In this document: piece after piece, positions 43,163-52,083 of the stretch
How positions within the stretch are numbered: the stretch's first letter is position 1
Layout of the letters: the number at the start of each line of letters is the position of its first letter
DNA from: Chromatiaceae bacterium
GTDB lineage: Bacteria > Pseudomonadota > Gammaproteobacteria > Chromatiales > Chromatiaceae
Direction: 5' to 3'
DNA: 64,000 nt
Assembly (NCBI GenBank): GCA_013426805.1
Contig: JACDZG010000021.1
Span: 1 to 64,000 of the forward strand
Program-made: the position numbers and the translations under genes
Notes under the pieces: generated by a model
Database searches by the model: none
What the model was told of the DNA's origin: nothing
The model's input: the letters and a program-made list of their open reading frames with translations, nothing else

Positions 43163-44296
43163 TCACTTCGCGGGTACCGGCCGCCGCTCCGTCACGGTCC
43201 GGGTCTCCAGTCGTTCGCTGCCGCGCCAGACCTCCAGCGATACGGTTTGATCGGGTCCAACGCCCGCGATTGCGTCCAACAGGTCACGCGGGGTCTGGAC
43301 CGGGTGCTCATCGACGCGGGTGACCACGTCGCCCGGCCGCAGACCCGCCTGTGCCGCCGGGCTGTCGGGTAGCGTGGATGACACCAGAATACCCGCGGCG
43401 GCGCGCAGTCCGAAGGTGGCGGCCAACTCCGGGGTGACGCTACGGCCGCGCAGGCCGATCCAGCCGCGCGGGACCTGACCCCGCTCGGCGATGGTAAAGG
43501 CGACCGCAACAGCCAGGTCGGAGGGGATGGCAAAGCCGATGCCATCGGCGGTGCCGGTTTCGGAGTAGATCGCGGTGTTGATGCCGATCAGTTCGCCGTG
43601 CTCGTTGATCAGTGCCCCCCCGGAATTGCCGGGGTTGATGGCGGCGTCGGTCTGGATGAAATCCTCGATGGGTGTGAGGCCGAGCTCGGAGCGGCCGATG
43701 GCGCTGACGATCCCCTGAGTCACCGATTGGCCGATGCCATAAGGATTGCCGATCGCCAGCGCGACGTCGCCCGCCCGCAAGATGCGCGGGTCGCCGAGCG
43801 GGACCGTCGGCAGGTCAGTGGCGTCGACCTTGAGTACGGCCAGGTCCGTGTCGGGATCTTGACCCAGTTCGCGCGCTGCCAAGGTCCTTCCGCCGGCTAT
43901 GACCACACGGATGCCGGTGGCGCTTTGCACCACATGGCGGTTGGTCAGGATCAACCCGTCGGTTGTCAGGATGACGCCCGCACCCAAACCGGTCGCGCGT
44001 GCCGCGCGTGCGGTCAGCGGCGGGCCGGGTAGATGGGGTGGCCGCGGTTCCGGCGCGGAATCAGCCGCTAAGCCCTGCGGTACGTGTGCGGCATAAATGC
44101 TGACGACCGCCGGTGTCGCGCGCGCGACCGCGTCGGCGAATGAGGTCGCGTAAGACACGCGGTCCTCCGGCCGCGGGTGGGTGCAGGTGTCTGGTCGTGG
44201 CGGAACCGGTGTCGACAGCGACAGGGTCAGCAGGGCCCCGGTCGATCCGGCGGCAACGGCGGTGACCAGGAGTGGGATTGGACCGAAACTGCGCAT
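43163..44296 (-). CDS. DegS/AlgW-like periplasmic serine protease
   Basis: A 377-aa HtrA protein with an N-terminal anchor (LLVTAVAAGSTGALLTLSL), protease domain with ILTNRHVV (His), DTDLAVLKV (Asp) and AINPGNSGGALI (Ser), and one PDZ domain (GLRPGDVVTRVDEHPV). One PDZ plus an anchor is the DegS/AlgW layout, which starts the sigma-E envelope stress cascade. Divergence from nif3 and closeness to petABC-ssp match gammaproteobacterial order. Confidence 0.9.
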   Translation of the reverse strand: MRSFGPIPLLVTAVAAGSTGALLTLSLSTPVPPRPDTCTHPRPEDRVSYATSFADAVARATPAVVSIYAAHVPQGLAADSAPEPRPPHLPGPPLTARAARATGLGAGVILTTDGLILTNRHVVQSATGIRVVIAGGRTLAARELGQDPDTDLAVLKVDATDLPTVPLGDPRILRAGDVALAIGNPYGIGQSVTQGIVSAIGRSELGLTPIEDFIQTDAAINPGNSGGALINEHGELIGINTAIYSETGTADGIGFAIPSDLAVAVAFTIAERGQVPRGWIGLRGRSVTPELAATFGLRAAAGILVSSTLPDSPAAQAGLRPGDVVTRVDEHPVQTPRDLLDAIAGVGPDQTVSLEVWRGSERLETRTVTERRPVPAK

Positions 44297-44344
44297 CGCT
44301 TTAAGCTACCACGATTGGGCCATGGCTCGGTGACCGGAGCGAAC

Positions 44345-45097
44345 ATGATAGAACCCCAGGGTCTGACGGCCTACTGTGACGCCTTACTGGATGTTGCGAC
44401 CTTTGCGGACTCCGCGCCCAACGGGCTCCAGGTCGAGGGCGTGCGGCCGATTCGCCGGCTGGTCAGCGGTGTCACCGCCTGTGCGGCTTTGATCGATGCG
44501 GCCTGCGATCCGGACACCGATGCCCTGCTGGTCCACCACGGTTGGTTCTGGCGGGGGGAGAGCCCGTGTCTGACCGGCGCGAAAGGCCGCCGTGTACGCG
44601 CTCTGATGCGCAGCGGCATGAGCCTCATCGCCTACCATTTGCCGCTCGATGCGCACCCGACGTTGGGGAATAACGCGACGCTGGCGGTACGGCTTGGTAT
44701 TCTGGATGCGCAACCAACCGCCATCGGTCACGGGGTGGTGTGGCGCGGCCGACTCATGGACGCGTTGCCGCCCGAGGTCTGGGCGCGGGCCGTCAGCGAA
44801 CGCTTGGGACGAACCGGGACTTTGGTTGCCGCGCACGACCGGCCGGTGCAGCGCGTGGCCTGGTGCAGCGGCGGTGGTCAGGGCTATCTCGAGGCTGCGG
44901 CTGCGCTCGGGATCGACGCCTTTTTGAGCGGTGAGATTTCCGAGCAGACCACGCACGCCGCTCGCGAACTCGGGGTCAGTTTCCTTGCGGCCGGTCATCA
45001 CGCTACCGAGCGCTATGGAGTCCAGGCGTTGGGAGCGCATTTGGCCGAGCGTTTTGCTCTGTCTCATCGGTACCTAGAAATCGATAACCCGGCTTGA
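44345..45097 (+). CDS. Nif3-like dinuclear metal centre protein
   Basis: A 250-aa cytoplasmic protein of the Nif3/YbgI family: ALLVHHGWFWRGE and IAYHLPLDAHPTLGNNA near the N-terminus and FLAAGHHATERYGVQALGAH near the end carry the metal-binding histidines and glutamate. YbgI-type proteins are hexameric toroids with possible GTP cyclohydrolase-like activity, role uncertain. GGAG precedes ATG 44345. Confidence 0.9.
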   Translation: MIEPQGLTAYCDALLDVATFADSAPNGLQVEGVRPIRRLVSGVTACAALIDAACDPDTDALLVHHGWFWRGESPCLTGAKGRRVRALMRSGMSLIAYHLPLDAHPTLGNNATLAVRLGILDAQPTAIGHGVVWRGRLMDALPPEVWARAVSERLGRTGTLVAAHDRPVQRVAWCSGGGQGYLEAAAALGIDAFLSGEISEQTTHAARELGVSFLAAGHHATERYGVQALGAHLAERFALSHRYLEIDNPA

Positions 45098-45288
45098 TTC
45101 GTACTCCGATTGACCCTGGCGCCAGGTGAGAACAGCGCTCGCTCCTTGACCGCGTATGCGCTGATCACGGAGAATGCCCGGTCGGTTTCGTAGAGATTTT
45201 GCACATTCGTATCTTTCATCTCAACACGTGCGTGGAGTCGGCTTAAGAGGAGTCGGCGGCGCTGGTGTCACCCGAGGGTTAGTCGCAT

Positions 45289-45882
45289 ATGAGCGCAGTA
45301 GGCGTAAATCACAGCAGGCGACGGATGCTCGTCGCCGCGACCAGCGCGGTCGGTGCCGTCGGCGCCGGTTTCGCGGCCGTGCCGTTCGTCGCGTCCATGA
45401 ATCCGAGCGCCAAGGCCCGTGCCGCCGGCGCACCGGTGGAAGCGGACATCAGCAAGTTGGAGCCGGGTGCGCTCCTGGTCGTCAAATGGCGTGGTAAGCC
45501 GATCTGGATCGTCAAGCGGACCCCCGAGATGCTTGCCGCATTGCCGACGCTCGATTCGCAGTTGGTGGATCCGGCTTCGATCGTCCCGCAGCAGCCCGAG
45601 TACTGCAAGAACCCCATGCGTTCGCTCAAACCCGAGGTCTGGGTCGCGATCGGCATCTGCACGCACCTGGGCTGCTCGCCGACGTTCCGCCCGGAAATGG
45701 CACCGAACGACTTGGGCGCGGGTTGGAAAGGCGGGTTCTTTTGTCCCTGTCACGGTTCCCGGTTCGATCTGGCCGGGCGGGTCTTCAAGGGTGTTCCCGC
45801 GCCGACCAATCTGGTGATCCCGATCCACATGTATCTCAACGACACCACGATCCTGGTGGGTCAGGATCAAGGAGCCGCCTAA
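45289..45882 (+). CDS. petA: Rieske iron-sulfur subunit of cytochrome bc1
   Basis: A 197-aa protein with a Tat-type signal/anchor (SRRRMLVAATSAVGAVGAG). The [2Fe-2S] ligands are in CTHLGC and CPCHGS. It takes an electron from quinol and hands it to cytochrome c1 in the periplasm. First gene of petABC; petB follows with no gap. Confidence 0.96.
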   Translation: MSAVGVNHSRRRMLVAATSAVGAVGAGFAAVPFVASMNPSAKARAAGAPVEADISKLEPGALLVVKWRGKPIWIVKRTPEMLAALPTLDSQLVDPASIVPQQPEYCKNPMRSLKPEVWVAIGICTHLGCSPTFRPEMAPNDLGAGWKGGFFCPCHGSRFDLAGRVFKGVPAPTNLVIPIHMYLNDTTILVGQDQGAA

Positions 45883-47136
45883 ATGAGCGCAGAAGAGCAG
45901 ACCACGACCGGCGTCCTGGGCTGGTTCGACAAGCGGTTCCCGGCCACCAAGGTCTGGAACGAGCACCTCGCCCAGTATTACGCGCCGAAAAACTTCAATT
46001 TTTGGTATTTCTTCGGGTCGCTGGCGATCCTGGTCCTGGTGATCCAGATCGTGACCGGCCTGTGGCTGGCGATGAGCTACAAGCCCTCGGCGGCCGAGGC
46101 CTATGCCTCCGTCGAGTACATCATGCGCGATGTGGAGTGGGGCTGGCTGATCCGGTACGTGCATTCGACCGGCGCTTCGGCCTTCTTCATCATTATCTAC
46201 CTGCACATGTTCCGCGCCCTGATGTACGGTTCTTACCGCAAGCCGCGGGAACTGCTCTGGATCATCGGCGTGGTGATTTATCTGGCGATGATGGCCACGG
46301 CCTTCTTCGGCTATTTGTTGCCCTGGGGCCAGATGTCCTACTGGGGCGCGCAGGTCATCGTGAACCTGTTTGCGGCCGTGCCCGGGATCGGTGAAGACCT
46401 TTCCACCTGGGTGCGTGGTGACTACGTCATCTCGGACGTCACCCTGAACCGTTTCTACGCCTTCCACTTCGTGGTTCCCTTCATCCTGGCCGGTCTGGTG
46501 TTTGTCCACATCGTCGCGCTGCACGCGGTCGGCTCGAACAATCCGGACGGCATCGAGATCAAGGATGGCCCCAAGGGCAATCGCTGGAGCCCCAACGCGC
46601 CCGCTGACGGCATCCCCTTCCATCCTTACTATACGGTCAAGGATATCGTCGGCACCGTCGTCTTCCTGGCGTTGTTCTTCGCGGTGGTGTTCTTCGCCCC
46701 GACCGGCGGCGGGATCTTCATGGAGGCGCCGAACTTCCAGCCGGCCAACCCGATGGTGACCCCGGTCCATATCGCCCCGGTTTGGTACTTCACTCCCTTC
46801 TACGCCATGTTGCGGGCGATCCCGCCGATGTGGGATTCGCAGTTCCCGGGCGTGGTTGTGATGTTCGCGGCGATCTTGATCATGTTCGCTCTGCCCTGGC
46901 TGGATCGCAGTCCGGTGAAGTCGGTGCGCTACAAGGGGACGCTGACCAAGATTGCCTTGGCCGTGTTCGCCGTGTCGTTCGTCGTGCTCGCCTATCTGGG
47001 CCTGCAGCCCGCGAGCCCGCTGTCGACCCTGCTCGCACAGATCTTCACCGCATTGTATTTCGCATTCTTCCTGCTGATGCCGATCTACAGCAAGTTGGAC
47101 CAGGTCAAGCCGGTTCCGGAGAGGGTAACCGAATGA
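45883..47136 (+). CDS. petB: Cytochrome b of the bc1 complex
   Basis: A 417-aa full-length cytochrome b with eight predicted membrane helices. Heme-ligating histidines are seen in RYVHSTGASAF, IIIYLHMFRALMYG, FYAFHFVVPF and VFVHIVALHAVG. The Qo-site motif usually PEWY is PVWY here (APVWYFTPFYAML, near residue 299), a known variant. Stop overlaps petC start by four bases (ATGA). It is central to cyclic photosynthetic and respiratory electron flow. Confidence 0.96.
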   Translation: MSAEEQTTTGVLGWFDKRFPATKVWNEHLAQYYAPKNFNFWYFFGSLAILVLVIQIVTGLWLAMSYKPSAAEAYASVEYIMRDVEWGWLIRYVHSTGASAFFIIIYLHMFRALMYGSYRKPRELLWIIGVVIYLAMMATAFFGYLLPWGQMSYWGAQVIVNLFAAVPGIGEDLSTWVRGDYVISDVTLNRFYAFHFVVPFILAGLVFVHIVALHAVGSNNPDGIEIKDGPKGNRWSPNAPADGIPFHPYYTVKDIVGTVVFLALFFAVVFFAPTGGGIFMEAPNFQPANPMVTPVHIAPVWYFTPFYAMLRAIPPMWDSQFPGVVVMFAAILIMFALPWLDRSPVKSVRYKGTLTKIALAVFAVSFVVLAYLGLQPASPLSTLLAQIFTALYFAFFLLMPIYSKLDQVKPVPERVTE

Positions 47137-47858
47137 AAAAGCTGATAGCCGCTTTCGCTTTATCGCTGCTGCCAACGCTCGGGTTCGCCTCTGCCGGCCC
47201 GCAAACACTGCCGGCGAACATCGACTTGCGCGACCAGGCTTCGTTGCAGAACGGCGCTAAGTACTTCATGAACTATTGCATGGGGTGCCATTCGCTGAAG
47301 TACATGCGTTACAACCGCATGGCCGCCGACTTGGGGATCGATGACATCACCCTGCGCAAGACCATCCTGGTCGGTGATGCCAAGCCCGGCGACCCCATGA
47401 CGAACGCCATGCGTCCCGAGGACGGTGAGAAGTGGTTCGGGGTTCCGTCGCCTGATCTGACGCTGGTGACTCGCTGGCGCAGCCCGGACTGGGTCTACAC
47501 CTATCTGAAGACCTTTTATGCGGACCCAACCCGGCCTTACGGCGTCAATAACCTGATGTTCCCGAGTACGGCGATGCCGCATGTCCTGGCTGATCTCCAG
47601 GGTCTGGCGCCGCCGGTCATGGCCGCGCATCAGACGGGCACGCCAGTGGCGGAAGGCGTCGGCCCCGCCGTCGGCGGCAAGCTGAACGCGGCGCAGTACG
47701 ACGCCATGGTGCGCGACATCACCGCCTTCCTCACCTACGCGGGCGAGCCGGTGCAACTGGAGCGGCGTCGCCTCGGCGTCTTCGTCCTGTTGTTCCTGGG
47801 GCTCTTCTTCATCGTCGCCTACAGCATGAAGAAGGAATTCTGGAAAGACGTGCACTGA
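47133..47858 (+). CDS. petC: Cytochrome c1 of the bc1 complex
   Basis: A 241-aa protein with a Sec signal (LIAAFALSLLPTLGFA), heme c motif CMGCH at residues 49-53, axial methionine region FPSTAMPHVL and a C-terminal membrane anchor (VFVLLFLGLFFIVAYSM). It passes electrons to soluble cytochrome c or HiPIP. Start is coupled to petB. Confidence 0.96.
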   Translation: MKKLIAAFALSLLPTLGFASAGPQTLPANIDLRDQASLQNGAKYFMNYCMGCHSLKYMRYNRMAADLGIDDITLRKTILVGDAKPGDPMTNAMRPEDGEKWFGVPSPDLTLVTRWRSPDWVYTYLKTFYADPTRPYGVNNLMFPSTAMPHVLADLQGLAPPVMAAHQTGTPVAEGVGPAVGGKLNAAQYDAMVRDITAFLTYAGEPVQLERRRLGVFVLLFLGLFFIVAYSMKKEFWKDVH

Positions 47859-47875
47859 GATCCCGCCTCGCCCCC

Positions 47876-47896
47876 GGCCCCCGATTCGCGGGGGCC
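47876..47896 (+). terminator. Hairpin after petABC
   Basis: Stem GGCCCCCG (47876-47883) with CGGGGGCC (47889-47896), 18 bases after the petC stop; only a weak T-rich tail follows. Confidence 0.65.
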
Positions 47897-48122
47897 GTTC
47901 CCCATCTTCGTAAAAAGCGCCATCGGTGCGCTCGCCGACACGGTATACTCCGAGGGAGGCGAGCACGCACCCTTTCCGTAAGAGGGTGAGAACTGACCCT
48001 CAGGCCTCGGTCTGGGTCGGTCCCGCGCCGCTAACACGCTGCGCGGTCCGGAAGGACCCGCAATTGGAGTTCTTCGGTCGCTGCCGGGCTCAGCCTCGGC
48101 GCTGAATGAGGGAACGAAGGCA

Positions 48123-48749
48123 GTGGCCGTAAGCAGACGAGCAGTGATGACGTTATTTTCTGATCCCCTGTGTCCCTACTGCCATCGCGTCAGGATGGTC
48201 CTTGCCGAGAAAGGGATTGCGGTGGACGTCGTGGATGTGGATGCCCAGAGTCTTCCCGTCGAGGTGCTGGACTTCAATCCCTACGGAACCGTGCCGACCC
48301 TGGTCGACCGCGATTTGCGCCTCTTCGAGTCGCGCATCATTATGGAGTACTTGGACGAGCGCTTCCCGCACCCGCCATTGCTGCCGGTCGACCCCGTCTC
48401 CCGCGCCAATGCCAGACTGTTCATGTACCGTGTGGATCGGGATTGGTACGATATGATGGGGCGGATTTTCAAGGGTGTCGAGGCGGAGCAGATCAAGGCG
48501 CGTAAGGAGTTGCGAGACAGTCTGATCGCCATGGCGCCGGTCTTTGCTGCTCACCCGTTCTTCATGAGCGACGAATTTTCCCTGGTCGACTGCTGTGTTG
48601 CCCCCGTCTTGTGGCGACTTCCCGCCTTGCGGATCGAACTGCCGGATCAGGCGAAGGCGGTCCGCAACTACATGACGCGGATCTTCGCCTGGGAGGCGTT
48701 TCGCTCCAGCCTGACCGAGGCCGAACGGGAACTGGTCACCGACCTGTAA
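48123..48749 (+). CDS. sspA: Stringent starvation protein A
   Basis: A 208-aa glutathione-transferase-fold protein (MTLFSDPLCPYCHRVRMVLA, YGTVPTLVDRDLRLFES). SspA binds RNA polymerase and acts in stationary-phase and stress gene control. GTG at 48123 gives the typical MAVSRR start with GAAGG in front. An SspA protein keeps a CPYC here, whereas many SspA have lost the cysteine. sspB follows. Confidence 0.92.
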   Translation: MAVSRRAVMTLFSDPLCPYCHRVRMVLAEKGIAVDVVDVDAQSLPVEVLDFNPYGTVPTLVDRDLRLFESRIIMEYLDERFPHPPLLPVDPVSRANARLFMYRVDRDWYDMMGRIFKGVEAEQIKARKELRDSLIAMAPVFAAHPFFMSDEFSLVDCCVAPVLWRLPALRIELPDQAKAVRNYMTRIFAWEAFRSSLTEAERELVTDL

Positions 48750-48790
48750 ACCGCACAACCGACGTGGTCCAGCCGCCACAGGAGCCCCGG

Positions 48791-49282
48791 ATGAACCCTG
48801 AAGACGGGTCCATGACTTCCACCAAACCTTACCTGGTACGCGCCATCTACGAGTGGATTCTGGACAACCAGATGACCCCTCACTTGTTGGTGGATGCCCG
48901 CTATCCAGGCACCCAGGTGCCTACGGATTTCGTCGAGGACGGACAGATCGTTCTCAACATTGCCCCGACTGCCGTGCAGGCGCTGGTTATGGGTAACGAC
49001 TGGATCCAGTTCAATGCACGGTTCGGCGGGAGTGCACGCGAGATCCAGATCCCGAGTGAGGCGGTGGTCGGCATTTTTTGCCGGGAGAACCATCAAGGGA
49101 TGGTCTTTCCCCCCTCCGAGCGCGACGCACAGACCGCTGCGCCGGCGGCTGCAGACACCGCGACCCCCGCGCTGCCCGCGCGGCGCCCAGGTATTCCTGC
49201 CCGCTCCACGGGTACTGGAAGTCCACCGCGCAAGGGGCCGGGGAAGGGTAAGGGCGGCCCGACGCTGAAAGTCGTTAAGTGA
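48791..49282 (+). CDS. sspB: ClpXP adaptor SspB
   Basis: A 163-aa protein. STKPYLVRAIYEWILDN and TPHLLVDARYPGTQVP begin the SspB fold that binds ssrA-tagged peptides; the C-terminal tail is flexible and ends in GGPTLKVVK, the ClpX-binding motif. GGAG precedes ATG 48791. Cotranscribed with sspA. Confidence 0.94.
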   Translation: MNPEDGSMTSTKPYLVRAIYEWILDNQMTPHLLVDARYPGTQVPTDFVEDGQIVLNIAPTAVQALVMGNDWIQFNARFGGSAREIQIPSEAVVGIFCRENHQGMVFPPSERDAQTAAPAAADTATPALPARRPGIPARSTGTGSPPRKGPGKGKGGPTLKVVK

Positions 49283-49303
49283 GGCGATTTCCGTCAAATC
49301 GCC
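49283..49303 (+). terminator. Hairpin after sspB
   Basis: GGCGATTT (49283-49290) pairs with AAATCGCC (49296-49303) directly after the sspB stop. No T-run, so the strength is uncertain. Confidence 0.5.
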
Positions 49304-49354
49304 GCATCCCATGTCGGCATGTGTCCGCGACCGGCCCGGAGACATCGGGCCTGG

Positions 49355-49669
49355 TCACCGGTCCGTAGCCTGATCGGGCAATCCGAAGCTCAGGTCCTCC
49401 AAGTCGATGCCGCGCATGATCAAATACCCGACGCGTCGCCCCAGCCCTTCCTCGCTGAAATCGAACCGGTAAACCCGGCGCAGACGCACCCCGTTGACAC
49501 CCCAACTCAGGCCCAGACGCCGCAGGGCCACCGCCTGATCCAGAAGTTGCAGATCACGCCGCTCACACGCGGCGCGGCAGATACCAAGGGCGATTTCTCG
49601 GGCGCGCAGGCTATCGAGCCAGAACCAGCCCAGCAAGCATAAGAGTGAGACGGCGAACAGATTGGTCAT
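49355..49669 (-). CDS. DUF3301 small membrane-associated protein
   Basis: A 104-aa protein with an N-terminal membrane helix (LFAVSLLCLLGWFWLDSL) and the DUF3301 pattern RAREIALGICRAACERRDLQ, LLDQAVALRRLGL, RRVYRFDFSEEG. Function unknown. Its ATG overlaps the stop of the upstream kinase-like gene (4 bases). Confidence 0.82.
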   Translation of the reverse strand: MTNLFAVSLLCLLGWFWLDSLRAREIALGICRAACERRDLQLLDQAVALRRLGLSWGVNGVRLRRVYRFDFSEEGLGRRVGYLIMRGIDLEDLSFGLPDQATDR

Positions 49670-51240
49670 GGGGCTAGTTCGGCGATCTGTCGCACAATGC
49701 TCGGCAGCGGCGGCAGGTCGGTGCTGTTGATGACGATGGTGTTGCGGCGCTCGGCAAGGCTCAGTCGCTCCCAGGCGGCGCGCTGGTGCTCTAAGACGGC
49801 GATGCTGGCCTCCGACGCATCGCTACCCGCGGCGAGTCGCTGCGCGACCCGCGTGCGCAGCAGCCCAAGCGGCGCCATCAGGGCAATGATCGCAAAACCA
49901 GCCTCCCATCGACGCGCCAGGTTTTGGAATGTCGCGCGGCGTGCCCGCGTCAGAAAAGTGGCGTCCACCACCACATCATAACCGCACGCGAGGATGCCGC
50001 CGGCCAAGCATTGAAGACGCAGGTAGGTCCAGGCGGTCGCTTGGGGAAAATAGATTCCGGCGCCGCGGCCGGCGTCCGACCGTGTCTCGCCAGGCAAGCC
50101 GAAGAGGCGTTTGCGCTCCACGTCGGAGCGTAAGTGAATCATGGGCAGAGACTCGCTCAAGCGGCGAGCGAGCGTGCTCTTGCCGGACCCGGACAGCCCG
50201 CAGGCGATCAGGAGGCGGGGGCGTCGAGTGAGTGTGTAAGACTCTGCCAAGCCCAGATAGCGGGCACAATCGCCGCGTTCCGTCGCACGCTCCGCGGCCG
50301 TCAGGTCCGCCTGATCGAGCCGAATGGCCAGCACTTTGGCGCGTACCATGGCCCGGTAGACCTTGTACAGATCCAAGACCTCGAGTGCGCCGAAGTCACC
50401 GGTGTGTTCCAGGTACTGGTTGAGCAGTCGGCCAGCCAGCTCCGGCGTTCCCGCTTCTTCGAGATCCATGATCAGGAAAGCGAGTTCGCTCGCGGTATCG
50501 ATCCAGCGCAGACCGGGATTGAACTCGATGCCGTCGAAAAACAGCGGTTCGCCATGGGCCAGGGCGATGTTGGCGCGGTGCAGGTCGCCGTGGCACTCCC
50601 GGACCCGCCCCGTCTCGAGGCGGTGCACAATCGCCGGTGTGAGCGTCTGCCAACGCTCCAGCGTCCAGGTCCGGAGCCGATCCAGGCGATCGGCAACGCC
50701 GGGGTCGCGGACCCGGGTGCGGACCTGCTGCAGGTTCTCCAGCATCGGGGAGAGTACCGCCGAGGGTGTGCCGAACGGGCCCAGCGGATCGGCACGCGGG
50801 ATCTGCTCGTGGAAGACCGCCACCCGCGTGGCGATGCGATCGATCAAGTCCGGGGTCAGGGTCACCCGGGTAAGCAAGGTGTCCTGTGCGAAGCGGCCCA
50901 TGTCTACGGCGTATTCCAGCACGGGACCGTCGCCGCCCAGCCGCGGCTGCTCCGGGCTCCCGGTGATTGCCACCACCCCGCGGTAGAGGTCCGGGGAAAG
51001 TCGACGATTGAGTCGGACTTCTTCCTCGCAACAGAAGTGCCGCCGCTCCAGCGTCGAATAATCCAGAAATCCCAGGTCGATCACCTTCTTGAGCTTGTAG
51101 GCGTGATCTCCGCTCAGGAAGACGTGAGAGATATGCGTCTCGAGATGCTCGACGGGCCCGGCGGCAGCGTCCGAAACGCGCGCGTAAGCCTGCGGTTGCA
51201 GCAGTCCGGCGATCAGGCGGGGATCAGTGTCGGCATCCAT
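49666..51240 (-). CDS. Aminoglycoside-phosphotransferase-like / P-loop kinase fusion
   Basis: A 524-aa two-domain protein. The first 320 residues resemble APH-type kinases, with ECHGDLHRANIAL (catalytic loop) and LFFDGIEFNPGLRW (metal site). The last 190 residues are an AAA_33/gluconate-kinase-like P-loop domain with LLIACGLSGSGKSTLARRL. Such fusions are widespread and uncharacterised; the substrate is not known. Start at ATG 51240 (MDADTDPRLIAG). Confidence 0.85.
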   Translation of the reverse strand: MDADTDPRLIAGLLQPQAYARVSDAAAGPVEHLETHISHVFLSGDHAYKLKKVIDLGFLDYSTLERRHFCCEEEVRLNRRLSPDLYRGVVAITGSPEQPRLGGDGPVLEYAVDMGRFAQDTLLTRVTLTPDLIDRIATRVAVFHEQIPRADPLGPFGTPSAVLSPMLENLQQVRTRVRDPGVADRLDRLRTWTLERWQTLTPAIVHRLETGRVRECHGDLHRANIALAHGEPLFFDGIEFNPGLRWIDTASELAFLIMDLEEAGTPELAGRLLNQYLEHTGDFGALEVLDLYKVYRAMVRAKVLAIRLDQADLTAAERATERGDCARYLGLAESYTLTRRPRLLIACGLSGSGKSTLARRLSESLPMIHLRSDVERKRLFGLPGETRSDAGRGAGIYFPQATAWTYLRLQCLAGGILACGYDVVVDATFLTRARRATFQNLARRWEAGFAIIALMAPLGLLRTRVAQRLAAGSDASEASIAVLEHQRAAWERLSLAERRNTIVINSTDLPPLPSIVRQIAELAP

Positions 51241-51338
51241 CGTGTCCGTTCCCTGGCCGGCCAACGGCAGGCTTGAAGTGAGCAATTGCGACGCTTAATA
51301 TTGAGTGATCGTTGTTTCAAATACACTTGGAGTCTTCC

Positions 51339-51539
51339 ATGTCGATTGACCGTATCGTCTTGGCCGTCGCCGGCACCTTTATCCTGCTGTCTGTCCTGTT
51401 AGCGGTCTATGTCAACATCAATTGGCTATGGTTTACCGGTTTCGTCGGTGTCAACCTGATGCAGTCCGCCTTTACCGGCTACTGTCCGATGGCCGTGATC
51501 TTGAAAAAGCTGGGCCTTCGGCCCGGTGCGGCCTTCTGA
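51339..51539 (+). CDS. DUF2892 small inner-membrane protein
   Basis: A 66-aa protein with two membrane helices ([19 protein letters not shown]) and the ending [15 protein letters not shown] typical of DUF2892, a domain often fused to rhodaneses such as YgaP. GGAG precedes the ATG. In sulfur bacteria this family may be linked to sulfur handling, which is inference. Confidence 0.88.
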   Translation: MSIDRIVLAVAGTFILLSVLLAVYVNINWLWFTGFVGVNLMQSAFTGYCPMAVILKKLGLRPGAAF

Positions 51540-51557
51540 CCGGCGCACGAGCGCACC

Positions 51558-51583
51558 GCCGGCGGGGCCATGGCCTCGCCGGC
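51558..51583. terminator. Hairpin between convergent DUF2892 and uspA-like genes
   Basis: GCCGGCG (51558-51564) pairs with CGCCGGC (51577-51583), with a further GGCC inner pairing. It may end both convergent transcripts. Confidence 0.5.
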
Positions 51584-51655
51584 TTGCGTTGCCGTCACAC
51601 CGGTCGGCGGTATCGACCATCCGCCGAATCACATCCTGCGATCCGGCTGACGCAC

Positions 51656-52078
51656 CTACTTGACCAGGGTGACCGGGACATTGGCCTTCTCGACCACCTC
51701 GCCGGCCACCGAGCCCATCAGCAGCTTCGACAAGCCGCCCCGTCCATGGGTGCCCATGATGATGATGTCGCAGCCCTGTTCGTCCGCATAGCGGGCGATG
51801 GTTTCAGCGACCGGACCCGCCATCACCTTGACCTGATAAGTCAAGCCGGCGGCCTCGATCAAGGCGCAGTTCGCCCGAATCTCCTCCTCGCCCTCGTGGA
51901 TCTGCATCTTCGCAATCTCGGTGTCGCTGAGGAAGCGGCGCACCTCCCAGGCATCGACCTGACCGCGCACATTGAGCAGGTGGATCTCGGGCGGGTCGCC
52001 GCGCCGGGCCAGCCGAATCACATGTTCGACTGCCCGTCTGGAACTCTCGGATCCGTCGATCGGCACAAGGAATTTCAT
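51656..52078 (-). CDS. Universal stress protein (UspA family)
   Basis: A 140-aa protein starting MKFLVPIDGSESSRRAVEHV and ending in the ATP-binding GTHGRGGLSKLLMGSVAGEV (G-2x-G-9x-G-S). It starts 5 bases after the stop of the permease gene, so the two are co-transcribed and the Usp may regulate the transporter, as is common for such pairs. Confidence 0.92.
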   Translation of the reverse strand: MKFLVPIDGSESSRRAVEHVIRLARRGDPPEIHLLNVRGQVDAWEVRRFLSDTEIAKMQIHEGEEEIRANCALIEAAGLTYQVKVMAGPVAETIARYADEQGCDIIIMGTHGRGGLSKLLMGSVAGEVVEKANVPVTLVK

Positions 52079-52083
52079 CGTTT

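Noticed and set aside
45268-47208. 646-aa open frame on the minus strand across petA-petB
   Set aside because: Antisense shadow of cytochrome bc1 genes, with histidine/arginine-rich nonsense composition.
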